DNA from: Botryococcus braunii
Taxonomy: Eukaryota; Chlorophyta; Trebouxiophyceae
Direction of reading: 5' to 3'
DNA: 22,082 nt
Assembly (NCBI GenBank): GCA_002005505.1
Contig: KV908417.1
Location: forward strand, 21,277 to 43,358
Shown here: positions 9,550-19,199 of the stretch, piece by piece
How positions within the stretch are numbered: the stretch's first letter is position 1
Layout of the letters: every line of letters begins with the position of its first letter
Notes under the pieces: model-generated
Database searches by the model: none
Seen by the model: only the letters and a program-made list of their open reading frames with translations
What the model was told of the DNA's origin: nothing
Made by a program: the position numbers and the translations under genes

Positions 9550-10404
9550 CTCCAAAACATCTGTGCTTTCACCATCAACACGACAAACAGTGTTTAAGCG
9601 CCAGTTTACACATGGATTAAACCTGTCAACCAGGGCTTTCCTAACACAACATCATAGGTATGCAGCTCTGTAGACAAACAATCCACTCGGAACTGATCAG
9701 TTACCTTGACTCTACCATCAGCGAGGTTCATGAAACGACCCCACAGACATGTCAACTGCACACACTTGATCAGTTACCTTGGCTCTACCATCAGCGAGGT
9801 TCACTGTCAACAACGAGTTGAGAGGCATAGTGGGCAAAACAAGATCATGTATAAACTCTTCACTCACAAAATTAGCTGTAGCACCACTATCCAACAGCAC
9901 CCTACAGGCAACACCCCGCACCAATCCCTCAAACTGGATACACGTATGTGTTAAGTCAAGAGTCGCTACAGTAAAATCTGCGAACATCTGAGCAATATGA
10001 TGAAGGGGCTGGTAGGTGAGTTTACTAGGTACAGCTACAAGCCTAGTAATACCAGACACCTCAACTATGTCCCGCCCGAAAACACTCTTAACAGTGGGAG
10101 GCGCCTGAATTGCAGTAGATTCTCCCCATAATTGCAACAGAGATGTCCAAGGCATAACGATGGTCGCATGGCGTTGCTCTTGCAGTTCTGGCCCTACAGT
10201 CTCCCCGCCTATAGACCTGGGGCACAGCAGTGTTACCCTATCCCTGGGAAGGGCCCGTGTAATCACTCTTTCCCAAGCCAAGGGAGCAGCTTCAGAACTC
10301 AAGGAATCAACCAACTCATGGGATCCACAAACATGCGTCTCTGTACCCTCACACTGCTCACAAGCAGGGGTGATCAGCCCAAAAGGGGTTTCAGACACAG
10401 GCAA
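9550..10404 (-). pseudogene. Gypsy Gag C-terminus/aspartic protease fragment
   Basis: An open frame from 10404 to 9718 includes GVACRVLLDSGATANFVSEE, with the DSGA active site of a retropepsin, and VNLADGRAKVTDQVC, a typical protease flap-region phrase. The protease end, YDVVLGKPWLT, appears in another frame at about 9624-9656. Between them a 73 bp tandem duplication (37 bp core at 9694-9730 and 9767-9803) shifts the frame. The N-terminal ~130 residues look like Gag, but no intact zinc knuckle is seen (only CEQCEGTETHVC). Confidence 0.8.
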
Positions 10405-10948
10405 GAGTTGCGAACTCGTTACATCGGAGAAGGTGTGGGTTTGGTCTGGGATCCTCCGGAGGAAAAGGAAAGGAAAGGAAAATTACATCTAAATTACATC
10501 CTTTCTATATCAGAAGAAGTGATGGGACGCGCTTTCTTCCTTTTGCTCGAGTCCGTCGATGACGCGCCGATTTCTGTCTCTTTTCCGCCCCGTGGGCCAC
10601 ATGCACCGCGATCCTGCTCTCCTATCGGCTCCTCCGTCTTTACAGCTGTGCTGGTTGTATGTCGATAAACTAGCTGTCACGACTGCTCGCAATTGCAACA
10701 AAACACTTATAATTTATTTGTTTTCAATACTCGACATTCGCTGGTTTTGTCTTATACGTGTTTGTTGGTTTGGTCTTATACAGACATTTCGAGTTCGGTT
10801 TTGGAGCCGATGTGCGCCCTGTCCGTCCTCCATCATTCCGCAAGTCGAAACTCTTCGGACTCAGGACTGAGGTATCTTTTTCTGTTGTTGTTGTCTATTT
10901 TGTGGTTCGGCGCCCAGGTTCGACACCTCCTCCGAGGTTCTCCCCATT
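10405..10948. other. Unassigned sequence
   Basis: No gene is recognised. The interval lies where the 5' LTR of the minus-strand gypsy element would be expected, but no LTR boundary or primer-binding site was found. It includes a small ggaaa tandem run (10460-10482) and a box matching GGTTCGANNCC at 10917-10927 with no tRNA fold around it. Confidence 0.4.
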
Positions 10949-11251
10949 GTAACAGCGGCCCGTCGCTGCATGCAACATTACTTTTCGGAGTTGTGGGCAA
11001 TTCTAACCCTGTTTTCAATGCAGGTTTTTAATCCAGGTATCACTTTTGTTTCTCTTTTGCACCACTACATCTGTCGGTCCAGTGCCATGCGAGTTGCGGA
11101 ATCCGAATGTAACAGCGGCGAGTCGCTCCCTGCAACATTATTTTTCGGAGTTCTGGGCAACGCTTACCCTGTTTTCAATGCATCAATTTTGTTTCCCTTT
11201 TCCACCACTACATCTTTCGGACCAGTGCCACTGCAGTTGCGGAATCCGAAT
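10949..11251. repeat. Two-copy 160 bp tandem repeat
   Basis: The unit starting gtaacagcgg at 10949 repeats at 11109. Both copies share gcaacatta, ttttcggagtt, accctgttttcaatgca, caccactacatct and gttgcggaatccgaat. Copy 2 is shorter by about 17 bp. No long open frame is conserved between the copies, so this is probably non-coding. Confidence 0.85.
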
Positions 11252-11570
11252 GCAATTGCAACGAGATTCTAACAAAGTACGTTGCACATTAGAATCGTAC
11301 TCATTCTATTTACACTATCACTCCTGTGCGTTTGCGTCTGTAAATCTGCGCGGTAGTTACTGTGATGTACTGTGAAGAGTCCAGTGCTTTCCTCCACTTC
11401 CTGTTCCCTTTACTTTCCTTTCTTTTTGCTTTACACTTTCAAGCCATTGTATCTGAATTTCTTAGGGACTAACAATGCTTTTGGATCAAGGGATTATAAA
11501 TGGGGGGCTGAACTTGATTAAAAGCTCGCAAACTTCTTTTTCTGAGATATTTCCAAACACACAGGAAGAC
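11252..11570. other. Unassigned sequence
   Basis: AT-rich sequence between the tandem repeat and the GT/GA satellite. No conserved protein, RNA or repeat is recognised. Confidence 0.5.
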
Positions 11571-12496
<926 letters not shown>

Positions 12497-13187
12497 TGAA
12501 ATATTCTGGGCTTGGCGTATCCTGCATGGTGGCGGCACGGAGGGTGTTAGACGATGTCCTCCTACTTGTGCGTTGTTAAGTAGGCACGGACATATACAAG
12601 TCAAGGACTGGTTAGCAACTGATTGATAGACACCCGGAGTGCCACTATAGTTCCAACCAAGTGTTACAATATCTCTCATCTCTCCTAACAAGGTGACGCA
12701 GTTCAAACACGCCTAACCTGCTCTCACCCAGGTCGTGTTCATTACTTTGTCCGATGAGCTAAACTCAACTCTATATGTCTAACATGTTCTAACAATGTTC
12801 ATCTGAGTGCTAAATCCAGGAATACAATAAGGATTAAGTCACCTGCATGGTGGCGGCACGGAGGGTGTTAGACGATGTCCTCCTACTTGTGCGTTGTTAA
12901 GTAGGCACGGACATATACAAGTCAAGGACTGGTTAGCAACTGATTGATAGACACCCGGAGTGCCACTATAGTTCCAACCAAGTGCCTTCCCTATCCGTGC
13001 TTGCCCCATATGCCTCCTTTCTACAAACGTGTCTGTAACTTGCGTTATGATAGTCTTCGTTCAAATGCATGTATTGCCTGGCAGAACTCAGGGTTCTGCC
13101 TCTCTTTCCTAATTGGTATTGTCTTCATACGGAGACTTGCCATTATTACTCCTCTGAGGGAAAGGCATAAAATTAATTAACACAACA
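12497..13187 (-). repeat. Copia 3' LTR (left)
   Basis: A 691 bp direct repeat of 20001-20691 with no difference found by eye. It contains an internal duplication of 143 bp (12521-12663 and 12842-12984, offset 321) and a hairpin ggcagaac/gttctgcc at 13080-13100. In the element's sense this LTR follows the polypurine tract and would supply the transcript's 3' end. Confidence 0.95.
12521..12984. repeat. 143 bp duplication inside the LTR
   Basis: The segment cctgcatggtggcggcacgg... to ...caaccaagtg occurs at 12521-12663 and 12842-12984 in the left LTR, and at 20025-20167 and 20346-20488 in the right LTR. The copies within one LTR look identical. Duplicated LTR segments often hold enhancers in other elements; that role here is inference. 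Confidence 0.9.
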
Positions 13188-13211
13188 CTTCCCCTTGCCT
13201 TTACCTCACAG
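13188..13211 (-). promoter_or_regulatory. Polypurine tract
   Basis: Immediately upstream of the 3' LTR in element sense the minus strand reads aaaggcaaggggaag and then TGTTG. A purine-rich run at this spot is where RNase H leaves the primer for second-strand synthesis. Its position touching the LTR supports the LTR boundary. The pol stop codon lies at 13206-13208, so the tract overlaps the end of pol. Confidence 0.85.
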
Positions 13212-16200
13212 AAACTTGGCCAGTCCCAGTGAGTTACGATGTCCCAGAAACACTTGTCTAACTAGTGGTTTGGTAAAAATGTCAGCCACATTTCTAGCAG
13301 ATTGAATGTACTTGAATTCAACCTGCCCCTTTGCAATAGCTTCACGTGCGAAATGACAGCTAATTGCAATATGCTTTGTGTGTTTGGAGTACACCGGATT
13401 CCTCAGGTGGTTTATACACCCTTGGTTGTCACAATGAATCTTCACTATCCACGGTAACACTCCAATTTCCTCCAGGAAACCTCTCAGCCAATTTGCTTCC
13501 TTCACAACAGCACTTGCTGCCATGAATTCAGCCTCCACTGTTGAAGTGGCAACAGCAGATTGCTTTTTACTTCCCCACACTACTGCTCCTCCAAACACAG
13601 TGAGGACAAAGCCAGTGGTAGAGAAGCGATGATCCTGATCACCTCCATAGTCGGCATCCACATAGCCTTCTAGCTCTATCTCCCCCCCTCCGAGAGTTAG
13701 AACCAAATCTCGGGTTCCTTTCAGATACTTCAACACACGGATGGCTTCATTCCAATGTGCTGTGGTGGGAGATATGCGATAACGAGACAATACACCTACT
13801 GCCTGAGCTATATCGGGACGTGTGGTGTTGGCTATATACAGAAGAGACCCTACTAACTCACAGTAACGGTGACCTGGAGGTAGTGGACTGCCAGCACCAA
13901 TGCTGTCGCTCCCATCTCTCGGTGCAGGCCTTTGGGACATTACGAAATCTTTTGTCATGGGAGTATCAGGTCCCACTGACTCAAGATCCAAGCCAAATTT
14001 CTCTACAAGTGCATCGATTTTAGGGATGCAACTCAGGGTGATCAGCCCTTTATCTCTATCTCTCATCACTTGACATCCCAAGAAATCCTTCACTTCCCCA
14101 AGATCATGGATGGTGAATTCTTTCTTGAGAAGTCCCTTCACTCTCTCGATTTCTGACATGCCCTTGGAAACTATCAGAAGATCATCAACATAGATCAGCA
14201 CATAGGACTTTCCTCCATCAGTAGAGCATCTCACATACACTCCCGCATCACTCTTGCACACCTCATACCCCATGACTTCAAGTTTGTCATTCAGGGTTTT
14301 GTGCCAGGCACGTGGAGCCTGCTTCAGGCCATACAACGCCTTTCTCAATCGGCACACAATATTCTTATCACCATTCTCAAAGCCAGGAGGTTGCGTTACA
14401 TATACTTCCTCCTCGAGCTCACCATTCAGAAAGGCGGTCTTAACGTCCACCTGATGAATTTCACAGCCCTCTCTTGCAGCAACAGCAAGCAGAGCTCTTC
14501 TAGCTCCATAGCTACTAGTAGGAGCAAAGACCTCCATCACATCCACTCCAGGGATTTGTCTGCATCCCTGTGCCACTAATCTGGCCTTGAATCTCACAAC
14601 ATTGCCATGTGCATCCATTTTCACTGAAAATATCCAGTGAACTGGAATAACCTTATGTCCACGAGGTCTCGGAACATACTCCATGACCTCATGAGTATCT
14701 AGAGAATTTTGCTCTTCCTGCATAGCTGCCTTCCAGTATTCCCACTGGGGAGACATCTGTGCTTCTCTCAAATTAGAGGGAACGTGAATTTTCCCAAATC
14801 TGACACCTGTGTGCTTTTCCTCTGAATTGCCTGATTTTCTCTCACTTTGTCCAGAACCCACTACTCTTCCACTGACACTCGCTGAGTTACACATCACAGG
14901 CTCTCCAGTAGAAGTAGAATGCTCTCTCATAGCACGCTCTCGCTTGGACTCACACTTGGCTTTGCACAAGTTACTCTGCTCATCCCTCACATCATCCTCC
15001 CATGCACAGGTACCTCTCGGACAGTCTTTGTAATTTGGAATCCCTTCACATTGTCCAGACTTCCGATTCACCTCCTCAGACACACTCTGACATGCCTGCA
15101 AGAGTTCAGACTCTTCAGGTCTCTCACAAGCAACATCGGGATATGGCAGAGTGTCTGCATACTTCCCCTGATTTATGTGATCCACATGCCTCTCAGACCG
15201 ACTGCATGTCACTGTTGGGAGTGACCTCACATCTCTGACATCACTCTCCCAGGCACAGGTACCTCTCAGTGAGCACTTGTAATTTGGTCTGTCTCCACAA
15301 TGTCTGTGCTCCTGATTCACCTCCTCCTCTCGTCCCTTACATGGAGTCAAGGATGCAGATCCTGTCTCCCGCTCACAATCATGTTTGGCTGGTGCAGAGA
15401 AAGCATATGATGCTTCCTCTGACCGGTGGCTGCCACCACAGTCCCGTCCAGGAGTGCTCTGACTGGACGGGTTGCCAGAAGAACTCTGCATGGTCACATC
15501 TCTTACATTTCTCTCAGTCACTGAACAAGACCCACCCATACTGCTCAGCTCCCCGGGACCATTTGCAGCTTTGCATGTAGCTGCCCCCCTCACTGCACTC
15601 ACATGCAATTCATGCCCCTCATGTGAATCACCCTCTAGCTGCACTTCCCCTGGTCCCTGTGACAGAGAGTCACATTCAGTCAACCCCTCTCGCTCTCTGC
15701 TCTCTCCCTTCTCCTGTGGCAGCAGGAGGTCTTTGGCGGCAGTGCGTTGTTCGTGTCGTTGAGCCCGGGTCAGGCCATCCAATTGGTGGTTGCGGCAATC
15801 AGACCTAGTTGGTCTGAGGACCTCCTGGGCTCGCTCCATCTGCGGTCGAAGGTGGGAGTCCTGTCTCACTCCTCTGGCTAAGTCCTGTACTGCCTCCAGG
15901 GTTTGATCCATCTCCACTGGGTCACACAGTCTTCTGGATTCAGGCTCGGGCTCAGCCTCACTGGGGGGTCCTGTGACAGGCTGTGTGGGGAGGTTGCTGG
16001 AGGCTGGCAGGTACTCAGGCTCACTGTGTGGGTCATCAAGATCTGTCTCAAGGCTGATGTTGGTTGTGCCAGGGGAGGTGCCGGGAAAGACTGGGGGAGT
16101 GTCACTTGCAGAGGGCTCAGGACACAGAAACTCTGTAGACTGTGTTGAGGAAACGCTCATGCCAACCCGAGAGGCTCCCCTGAGGTGCTCCACGAAAACC

Positions 16201-16787
16201 ACATCTCTGCTCTCCTTCCAGATACCCCCTCCCACATAGATCCGATAGGCTTTGGAGGAGGCTGAGTAACCAGTAAGCATCCCTGGCACAGTTTTAGGGG
16301 AAAACACAGAGCGCTGGACATCAGGAATGTGCACAAAGGCCAAGCAACCCCAGGTACGCAGTGGGTTACATTTGGTTTGTAGCCAAAAAATAATTCTGAT
16401 GGCGTGCGGTCCCTCCCGGTACTGGACCATGTTCAGTAGGGTGCATGCAGTTTCCAGGGCCTCCTTCCACAACGTTGGACTGGCAGCTGCAAAAGCCAGA
16501 AGAGTCCTGGTACGTTCCTTGAGGGTGCGATTGGCTCTTTCAGCCGCTCCATTCTGTTGCGGGGTGTAAGGAGCTGAGGTCTCCAATTTAGTCCCCTGGG
16601 ATGCACAAAATTCTTTGAACGTGGCATTCAGAAATTCAGTTCCACGGTCACACCGGACACACTTCACTTTGGTTTTCTTCTGGGTCTGCCAGTATAGAAT
16701 GAGGTCCCTCACAGCAGCACTGATGGCATCTTTGGACTTCACAGGCAGGACCGCCTTTAACTGAGATGACTCATCCAAAGCAGTCAC
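13206..16787 (-). CDS. Copia Pol: integrase core, linker, reverse transcriptase, RNase H
   Basis: A 1193-codon frame. Residues 1-200 are the distal integrase, with catalytic Asp47 (VRCDRGTEF) and Glu83 (QQNGAAERANR) at the D35E spacing. Residues about 210-690 form a very long, low-complexity linker with two cysteine-rich repeats (490-521 and 571-605). Reverse transcriptase starts near 712 (KVIPVHWIFSVK) and has QVDVKTAFLNG, LRKALYGLKQAPRAW and the active site YVDD at 866-869. RNase H follows with Asp1044/1046 (YVDADYGG), Glu1085 (STVEAEF) and Asp1120 (HCDNQG), then KHTKHI and DIFTKPL. The first Met is not a true start: the frame continues from Gag-protease and is cut at the contig end. A local wobble around residues 134-141 (WLQTKCN) reflects compensating indels, since the second copy reads GYKPNVT. 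Confidence 0.93.
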   Translation of the reverse strand: MTALDESSQLKAVLPVKSKDAISAAVRDLILYWQTQKKTKVKCVRCDRGTEFLNATFKEFCASQGTKLETSAPYTPQQNGAAERANRTLKERTRTLLAFAAASPTLWKEALETACTLLNMVQYREGPHAIRIIFWLQTKCNPLRTWGCLAFVHIPDVQRSVFSPKTVPGMLTGYSASSKAYRIYVGGGIWKESRDVVFVEHLRGASRVGMSVSSTQSTEFLCPEPSASDTPPVFPGTSPGTTNISLETDLDDPHSEPEYLPASSNLPTQPVTGPPSEAEPEPESRRLCDPVEMDQTLEAVQDLARGVRQDSHLRPQMERAQEVLRPTRSDCRNHQLDGLTRAQRHEQRTAAKDLLLPQEKGESREREGLTECDSLSQGPGEVQLEGDSHEGHELHVSAVRGAATCKAANGPGELSSMGGSCSVTERNVRDVTMQSSSGNPSSQSTPGRDCGGSHRSEEASYAFSAPAKHDCERETGSASLTPCKGREEEVNQEHRHCGDRPNYKCSLRGTCAWESDVRDVRSLPTVTCSRSERHVDHINQGKYADTLPYPDVACERPEESELLQACQSVSEEVNRKSGQCEGIPNYKDCPRGTCAWEDDVRDEQSNLCKAKCESKRERAMREHSTSTGEPVMCNSASVSGRVVGSGQSERKSGNSEEKHTGVRFGKIHVPSNLREAQMSPQWEYWKAAMQEEQNSLDTHEVMEYVPRPRGHKVIPVHWIFSVKMDAHGNVVRFKARLVAQGCRQIPGVDVMEVFAPTSSYGARRALLAVAAREGCEIHQVDVKTAFLNGELEEEVYVTQPPGFENGDKNIVCRLRKALYGLKQAPRAWHKTLNDKLEVMGYEVCKSDAGVYVRCSTDGGKSYVLIYVDDLLIVSKGMSEIERVKGLLKKEFTIHDLGEVKDFLGCQVMRDRDKGLITLSCIPKIDALVEKFGLDLESVGPDTPMTKDFVMSQRPAPRDGSDSIGAGSPLPPGHRYCELVGSLLYIANTTRPDIAQAVGVLSRYRISPTTAHWNEAIRVLKYLKGTRDLVLTLGGGEIELEGYVDADYGGDQDHRFSTTGFVLTVFGGAVVWGSKKQSAVATSTVEAEFMAASAVVKEANWLRGFLEEIGVLPWIVKIHCDNQGCINHLRNPVYSKHTKHIAISCHFAREAIAKGQVEFKYIQSARNVADIFTKPLVRQVFLGHRNSLGLAKFL
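14718..16160 (-). other. Extended integrase-RT linker with duplicated Cys-rich module
   Basis: Residues ~210-690 of the pol frame lie between the integrase and the RT. They are rich in Ser, Glu, Arg and Cys. Two modules share a pattern: EEVN, then C, then PNYK, C, RGTCAWE, DVRD (residues 490-521 at about 15225-15320 and 571-605 at about 14973-15077). A weaker DVRD-like stretch, ERNVRDV, lies near 425-431. The pattern is not one I can match to a named zinc finger. The open frame is maintained through 480 codons, which argues that the linker is translated. Confidence 0.75.
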
Positions 16788-16930
16788 CCAGTAACGTTCA
16801 CCAGTTACTGCAGCAGGAAAAATGGGCCCACAGTGTCAATATGTACTCTGTCAAGTGGTTCAACAGCTGGTCTACTGCTTATTCAAATGGAGGCCGAGAC
16901 GTCTTTCCTCATACATGCTCAATAGACTGG
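15986..16930. repeat. Assembly duplication, copy A (left of the gap)
   Basis: This 945 bp aligns with 17083-17996. It ends at ...gactgg where the N run starts; in copy B the same gactgg (17991-17996) continues smoothly into the rest of the element. Copy A becomes deletion-rich in its last ~130 bp, the expected behaviour of a poor contig end. Confidence 0.9.
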
Positions 16931-17082
16931 NNNNNNNNNNNNNNNNNNNNNNNNNNNNNNNNNNNNNNNNNNNNNNNNNNNNNNNNNNNNNNNNNNNNNN
17001 NNNNNNNNNNNNNNNNNNNNNNNNNNNNNNNNNNNNNNNNNNNNNNNNNNNNNNNNNNNNNNNNNNNNNNNNNNNNNNNNNN
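16931..17082. other. Assembly gap (152 N)
   Basis: A run of 152 unknown bases inside the copia element. It is bounded by the ends of two overlapping copies of the same integrase/linker sequence, so the true gap is probably negative in size. Confidence 0.97.
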
Positions 17083-17996
17083 TGGGGAGGGCTGGGCCAG
17101 GTACTCAGGCTACTGTGCATCAGACTGTCCAAGGCTGAGGGTGGCCGGGGAGGTGCCGGGAAAGTGGGGGGTGTACTTGCAGAGGGCTCAGGACCAGAAC
17201 CTGTAGACTGGTTGAGGACGCTCATGCCACCCGAGGCCCCCCTGAGGTGCTCCACGAAAACCACATCTCTGCTCTCCTTCCAGATACCCCCTCCCACATA
17301 GATCCGATAGGCTTTGGAGGAGGCTGAGTAACCAGTAAGCATCCCTGGCACAGTTTTAGGGGAAAACACAGAGCGCTGGACATCAGGAATGTGCACAAAG
17401 GCCAAGCAACCCCAGGTACGCAGTGGGGTTACATTTGGTTTGTAGCCAAAAATAATTCTGATGGCGTGCGGTCCCTCCCGGTACTGGGACCCATGTTCAG
17501 TAGGGTGCATGCAGTTTCCAGGGCCTCCTTCCACAACGTTGGACTGGCAGCTGCAAAAGCCAGAAGAGTCCTGGTACGTTCCTTGAGGTGCGATTGGCTC
17601 TTTCAGCCGCTCCATTCTGTTGCGGGGTGTAAGGAGCTGAGGTCTCCAATTTAGTCCCCTGGGATGCACAAAATTCTTTGAACGTGGCATTCAGAAATTC
17701 AGTTCCACGTCACACCGGACACACTTCACTTTGGTTTTTCTGGTCTGCCAGTATAGAATGAGGTCCCTCACAGCAGCACTGATGGCATCTTTGGACTTCA
17801 CAGGCAGGACCGCCTTTAACTGAGATGACTCATCCAAAGCAGTCACCCAGTAACGTTCACCAGTTACTGCAGCAGGAAAAATGGGGCCCACAGTGTCAAT
17901 ATGTACTCTGTCAAGTGGTTCAACAGCTGGTCTACTGCTTATTCCAAATGGAGGCCGAGACGTCTTTCCCTCAATACATGCTTCACAGTAGACTGG
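17083..17996. repeat. Assembly duplication, copy B (right of the gap)
   Basis: A 914 bp copy of 15986-16930. Its first ~150 bp have lost about 30 bases relative to copy A, with single-base losses scattered through it. Elsewhere the copies differ mainly in homopolymer lengths (for example gtggggtt against gtgggtt and ccaaaaataa against ccaaaaaataa). Each copy is the better reading at different places, which fits independent consensus errors. Confidence 0.9.
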
Positions 17997-19199
17997 ACAA
18001 TTGGAGCAGGGACATAGGGATGTATCAAGTCCCGAGACCAGGTCCTCATTGGTTAGGCGCTGCATCCATGTTTCACCTGGATGTCCCATTCTGCTATGCC
18101 AGAGGTATCGTCTGGCACAGTTGTGTGAGTTTTGGGTGGGGGTTTTGGACTTCACAGCAGCTGAAATTCTTCTGTGGTTAACACTGGGACTCAGAGCTAC
18201 AACTTGATGAATATAAAATAGCCCTTTCTCTGCACTGATCCGAGACCTCCAGCTGTTTGGACCACAGACTTCAGTGAACGCTCCAACATCATCTGTGCGA
18301 AAGACTGCCCCATCCCGCAATGCTGCAGATACTGACAGTATGTTTGAGGTTGCAGAAGGAACACACTGAACATGATGTATCCACAGGGGAACTCCCACTC
18401 GACTGAGGATGCAGACAGAGCCTGATGCTACAATTCCTCCAGTGGCATCTGAAGTGGCCAGATGTAATGGGATGGGTTTGGCATGCACAGTTGGATTATG
18501 TAGTAGGGTCACATCATTCACCAGATGTACAGATGCTCCACTGTCCACCAGCCAGGATTGCAGAGACGAATTTCTGACAGGAGTCTTCAGGATGTTGAGG
18601 GAAATTATGTATGGCATACCTCCAGGTGGTGGAGGTGGGGGAGCTGGGGGTTGGAACCATGCCGGAAAGGCATCCAGTCCAGGGTGCGCCAGCTGGGCTG
18701 CAGGAGGGTGTGGGCCACCCATATGTGGAGGTCCCTGTGGCCACATTCCCTGCAATTGTTGGACCGCTGCCACTACGTTCCGTTGGGTCTCCTCGTCCCG
18801 CTTCCTCTTTCGACAGTCCCTCCAGTAATGCCCCTTCTTATTGCAGTAGTTGCAGATGCCCTTAGTCTCGGACTTGGCCTCAGAGACAGTTGGTTGGGCC
18901 TGCTGATGGACTGCACTGGCAGCTGGTGGGGTATTGGCTCCACTGGAGCCTTGTCCAAGAGCCAAAACCCTTGGTTGGCGAGGAGCATATTCATCAAAAC
19001 CCACTGCAGCTGCTGTGTTGCGCAGAAGTCCAGCCAGCTTCTCCAGGGGTTGTGCTGCAGCAGTTGTGATCATTCCTGGCTCTTTAGCTGCATCAGGCAA
19101 GCCCTGCACAATCTGGGTTGCAACGTGTGCATCCAGTAGAGCATGGTTGTTCCTGTCAAGGCATGCCTTCAGGTTGATCATTCTGTTGACATATTGCAA
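17691..19199 (-). CDS. Copia Gag C-terminus, protease, integrase N-terminus
   Basis: A 502-codon frame continuing Gag. Residues 1-75 are the end of the copia Gag domain. A CCHC zinc knuckle (C116, C119, H124, C129 in CNYCNKKGHYWRDC) binds element RNA. A Pro/Gly/His-rich spacer follows (150-195). The aspartic protease has DSGA at 219-222 (WLVDSGASVHLV) and ILSVSAAL. The integrase zinc finger uses His368, His373, Cys405 and Cys408, and the first catalytic Asp is 435 (VHIDTVGP); the second, 497, is the last recognisable motif before a frameshift at about 17710. The frame is opened on the left by a one-base indel near 19200, so its first Met is not a start. The break at 17710 lies in copy B of the assembly duplication and is probably a consensus error. 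Confidence 0.92.
   Translation of the reverse strand: MQYVNRMINLKACLDRNNHALLDAHVATQIVQGLPDAAKEPGMITTAAAQPLEKLAGLLRNTAAAVGFDEYAPRQPRVLALGQGSSGANTPPAASAVHQQAQPTVSEAKSETKGICNYCNKKGHYWRDCRKRKRDEETQRNVVAAVQQLQGMWPQGPPHMGGPHPPAAQLAHPGLDAFPAWFQPPAPPPPPPGGMPYIISLNILKTPVRNSSLQSWLVDSGASVHLVNDVTLLHNPTVHAKPIPLHLATSDATGGIVASGSVCILSRVGVPLWIHHVQCVPSATSNILSVSAALRDGAVFRTDDVGAFTEVCGPNSWRSRISAEKGLFYIHQVVALSPSVNHRRISAAVKSKTPTQNSHNCARRYLWHSRMGHPGETWMQRLTNEDLVSGLDTSLCPCSNCPVYCEACIEGKTSRPPFGISSRPAVEPLDRVHIDTVGPIFPAAVTGERYWVTALDESSQLKAVLPVKSKDAISAAVRDLILYWQTRKTKVKCVRCDVELNF

Larger units (their letters stand above)
7500..10404 (-). mobile_element. Degenerate Ty3/gypsy retrotransposon
   Basis: Read on the minus strand, the interval gives the Ty3/gypsy domain order: Gag/protease (10404-9550), RT N-terminus (9379-9125), RT thumb and connection (9123-8837), RNase H (8831-8392), integrase zinc finger (8096-7821) and integrase core (7747-7500). 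Integrase after RNase H is the gypsy order, opposite to copia. The RT palm with its YXDD motif is missing, many frameshifts and stops interrupt the frames, and inverted and tandem duplications are inserted. No LTR, primer site or target duplication was found, so both ends are uncertain. The element cannot be autonomous. Confidence 0.85.

Noticed and set aside
10900..10940. B-box match ggttcgacacc as part of a tRNA gene or a gypsy primer site
   Set aside because: The T-stem pairs only partly, no A box or cloverleaf is found upstream, and no LTR end adjoins it.
12944..13180. 78-codon + strand frame, repeated exactly at 20448-20684
   Set aside because: It is repeated because it lies inside the two LTRs and is antisense to the element. 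There is no protein similarity I recognise.
14809..16239. Several + strand frames of 60-100 codons opposite the pol linker
   Set aside because: They are antisense shadows of the long pol frame with no independent evidence.
16872..17690. 272-codon frame spanning the N run
   Set aside because: It joins a frame-shifted piece of integrase copy B to unknown bases, and part of its length is untranslated N. It is an artefact of the assembly duplication.
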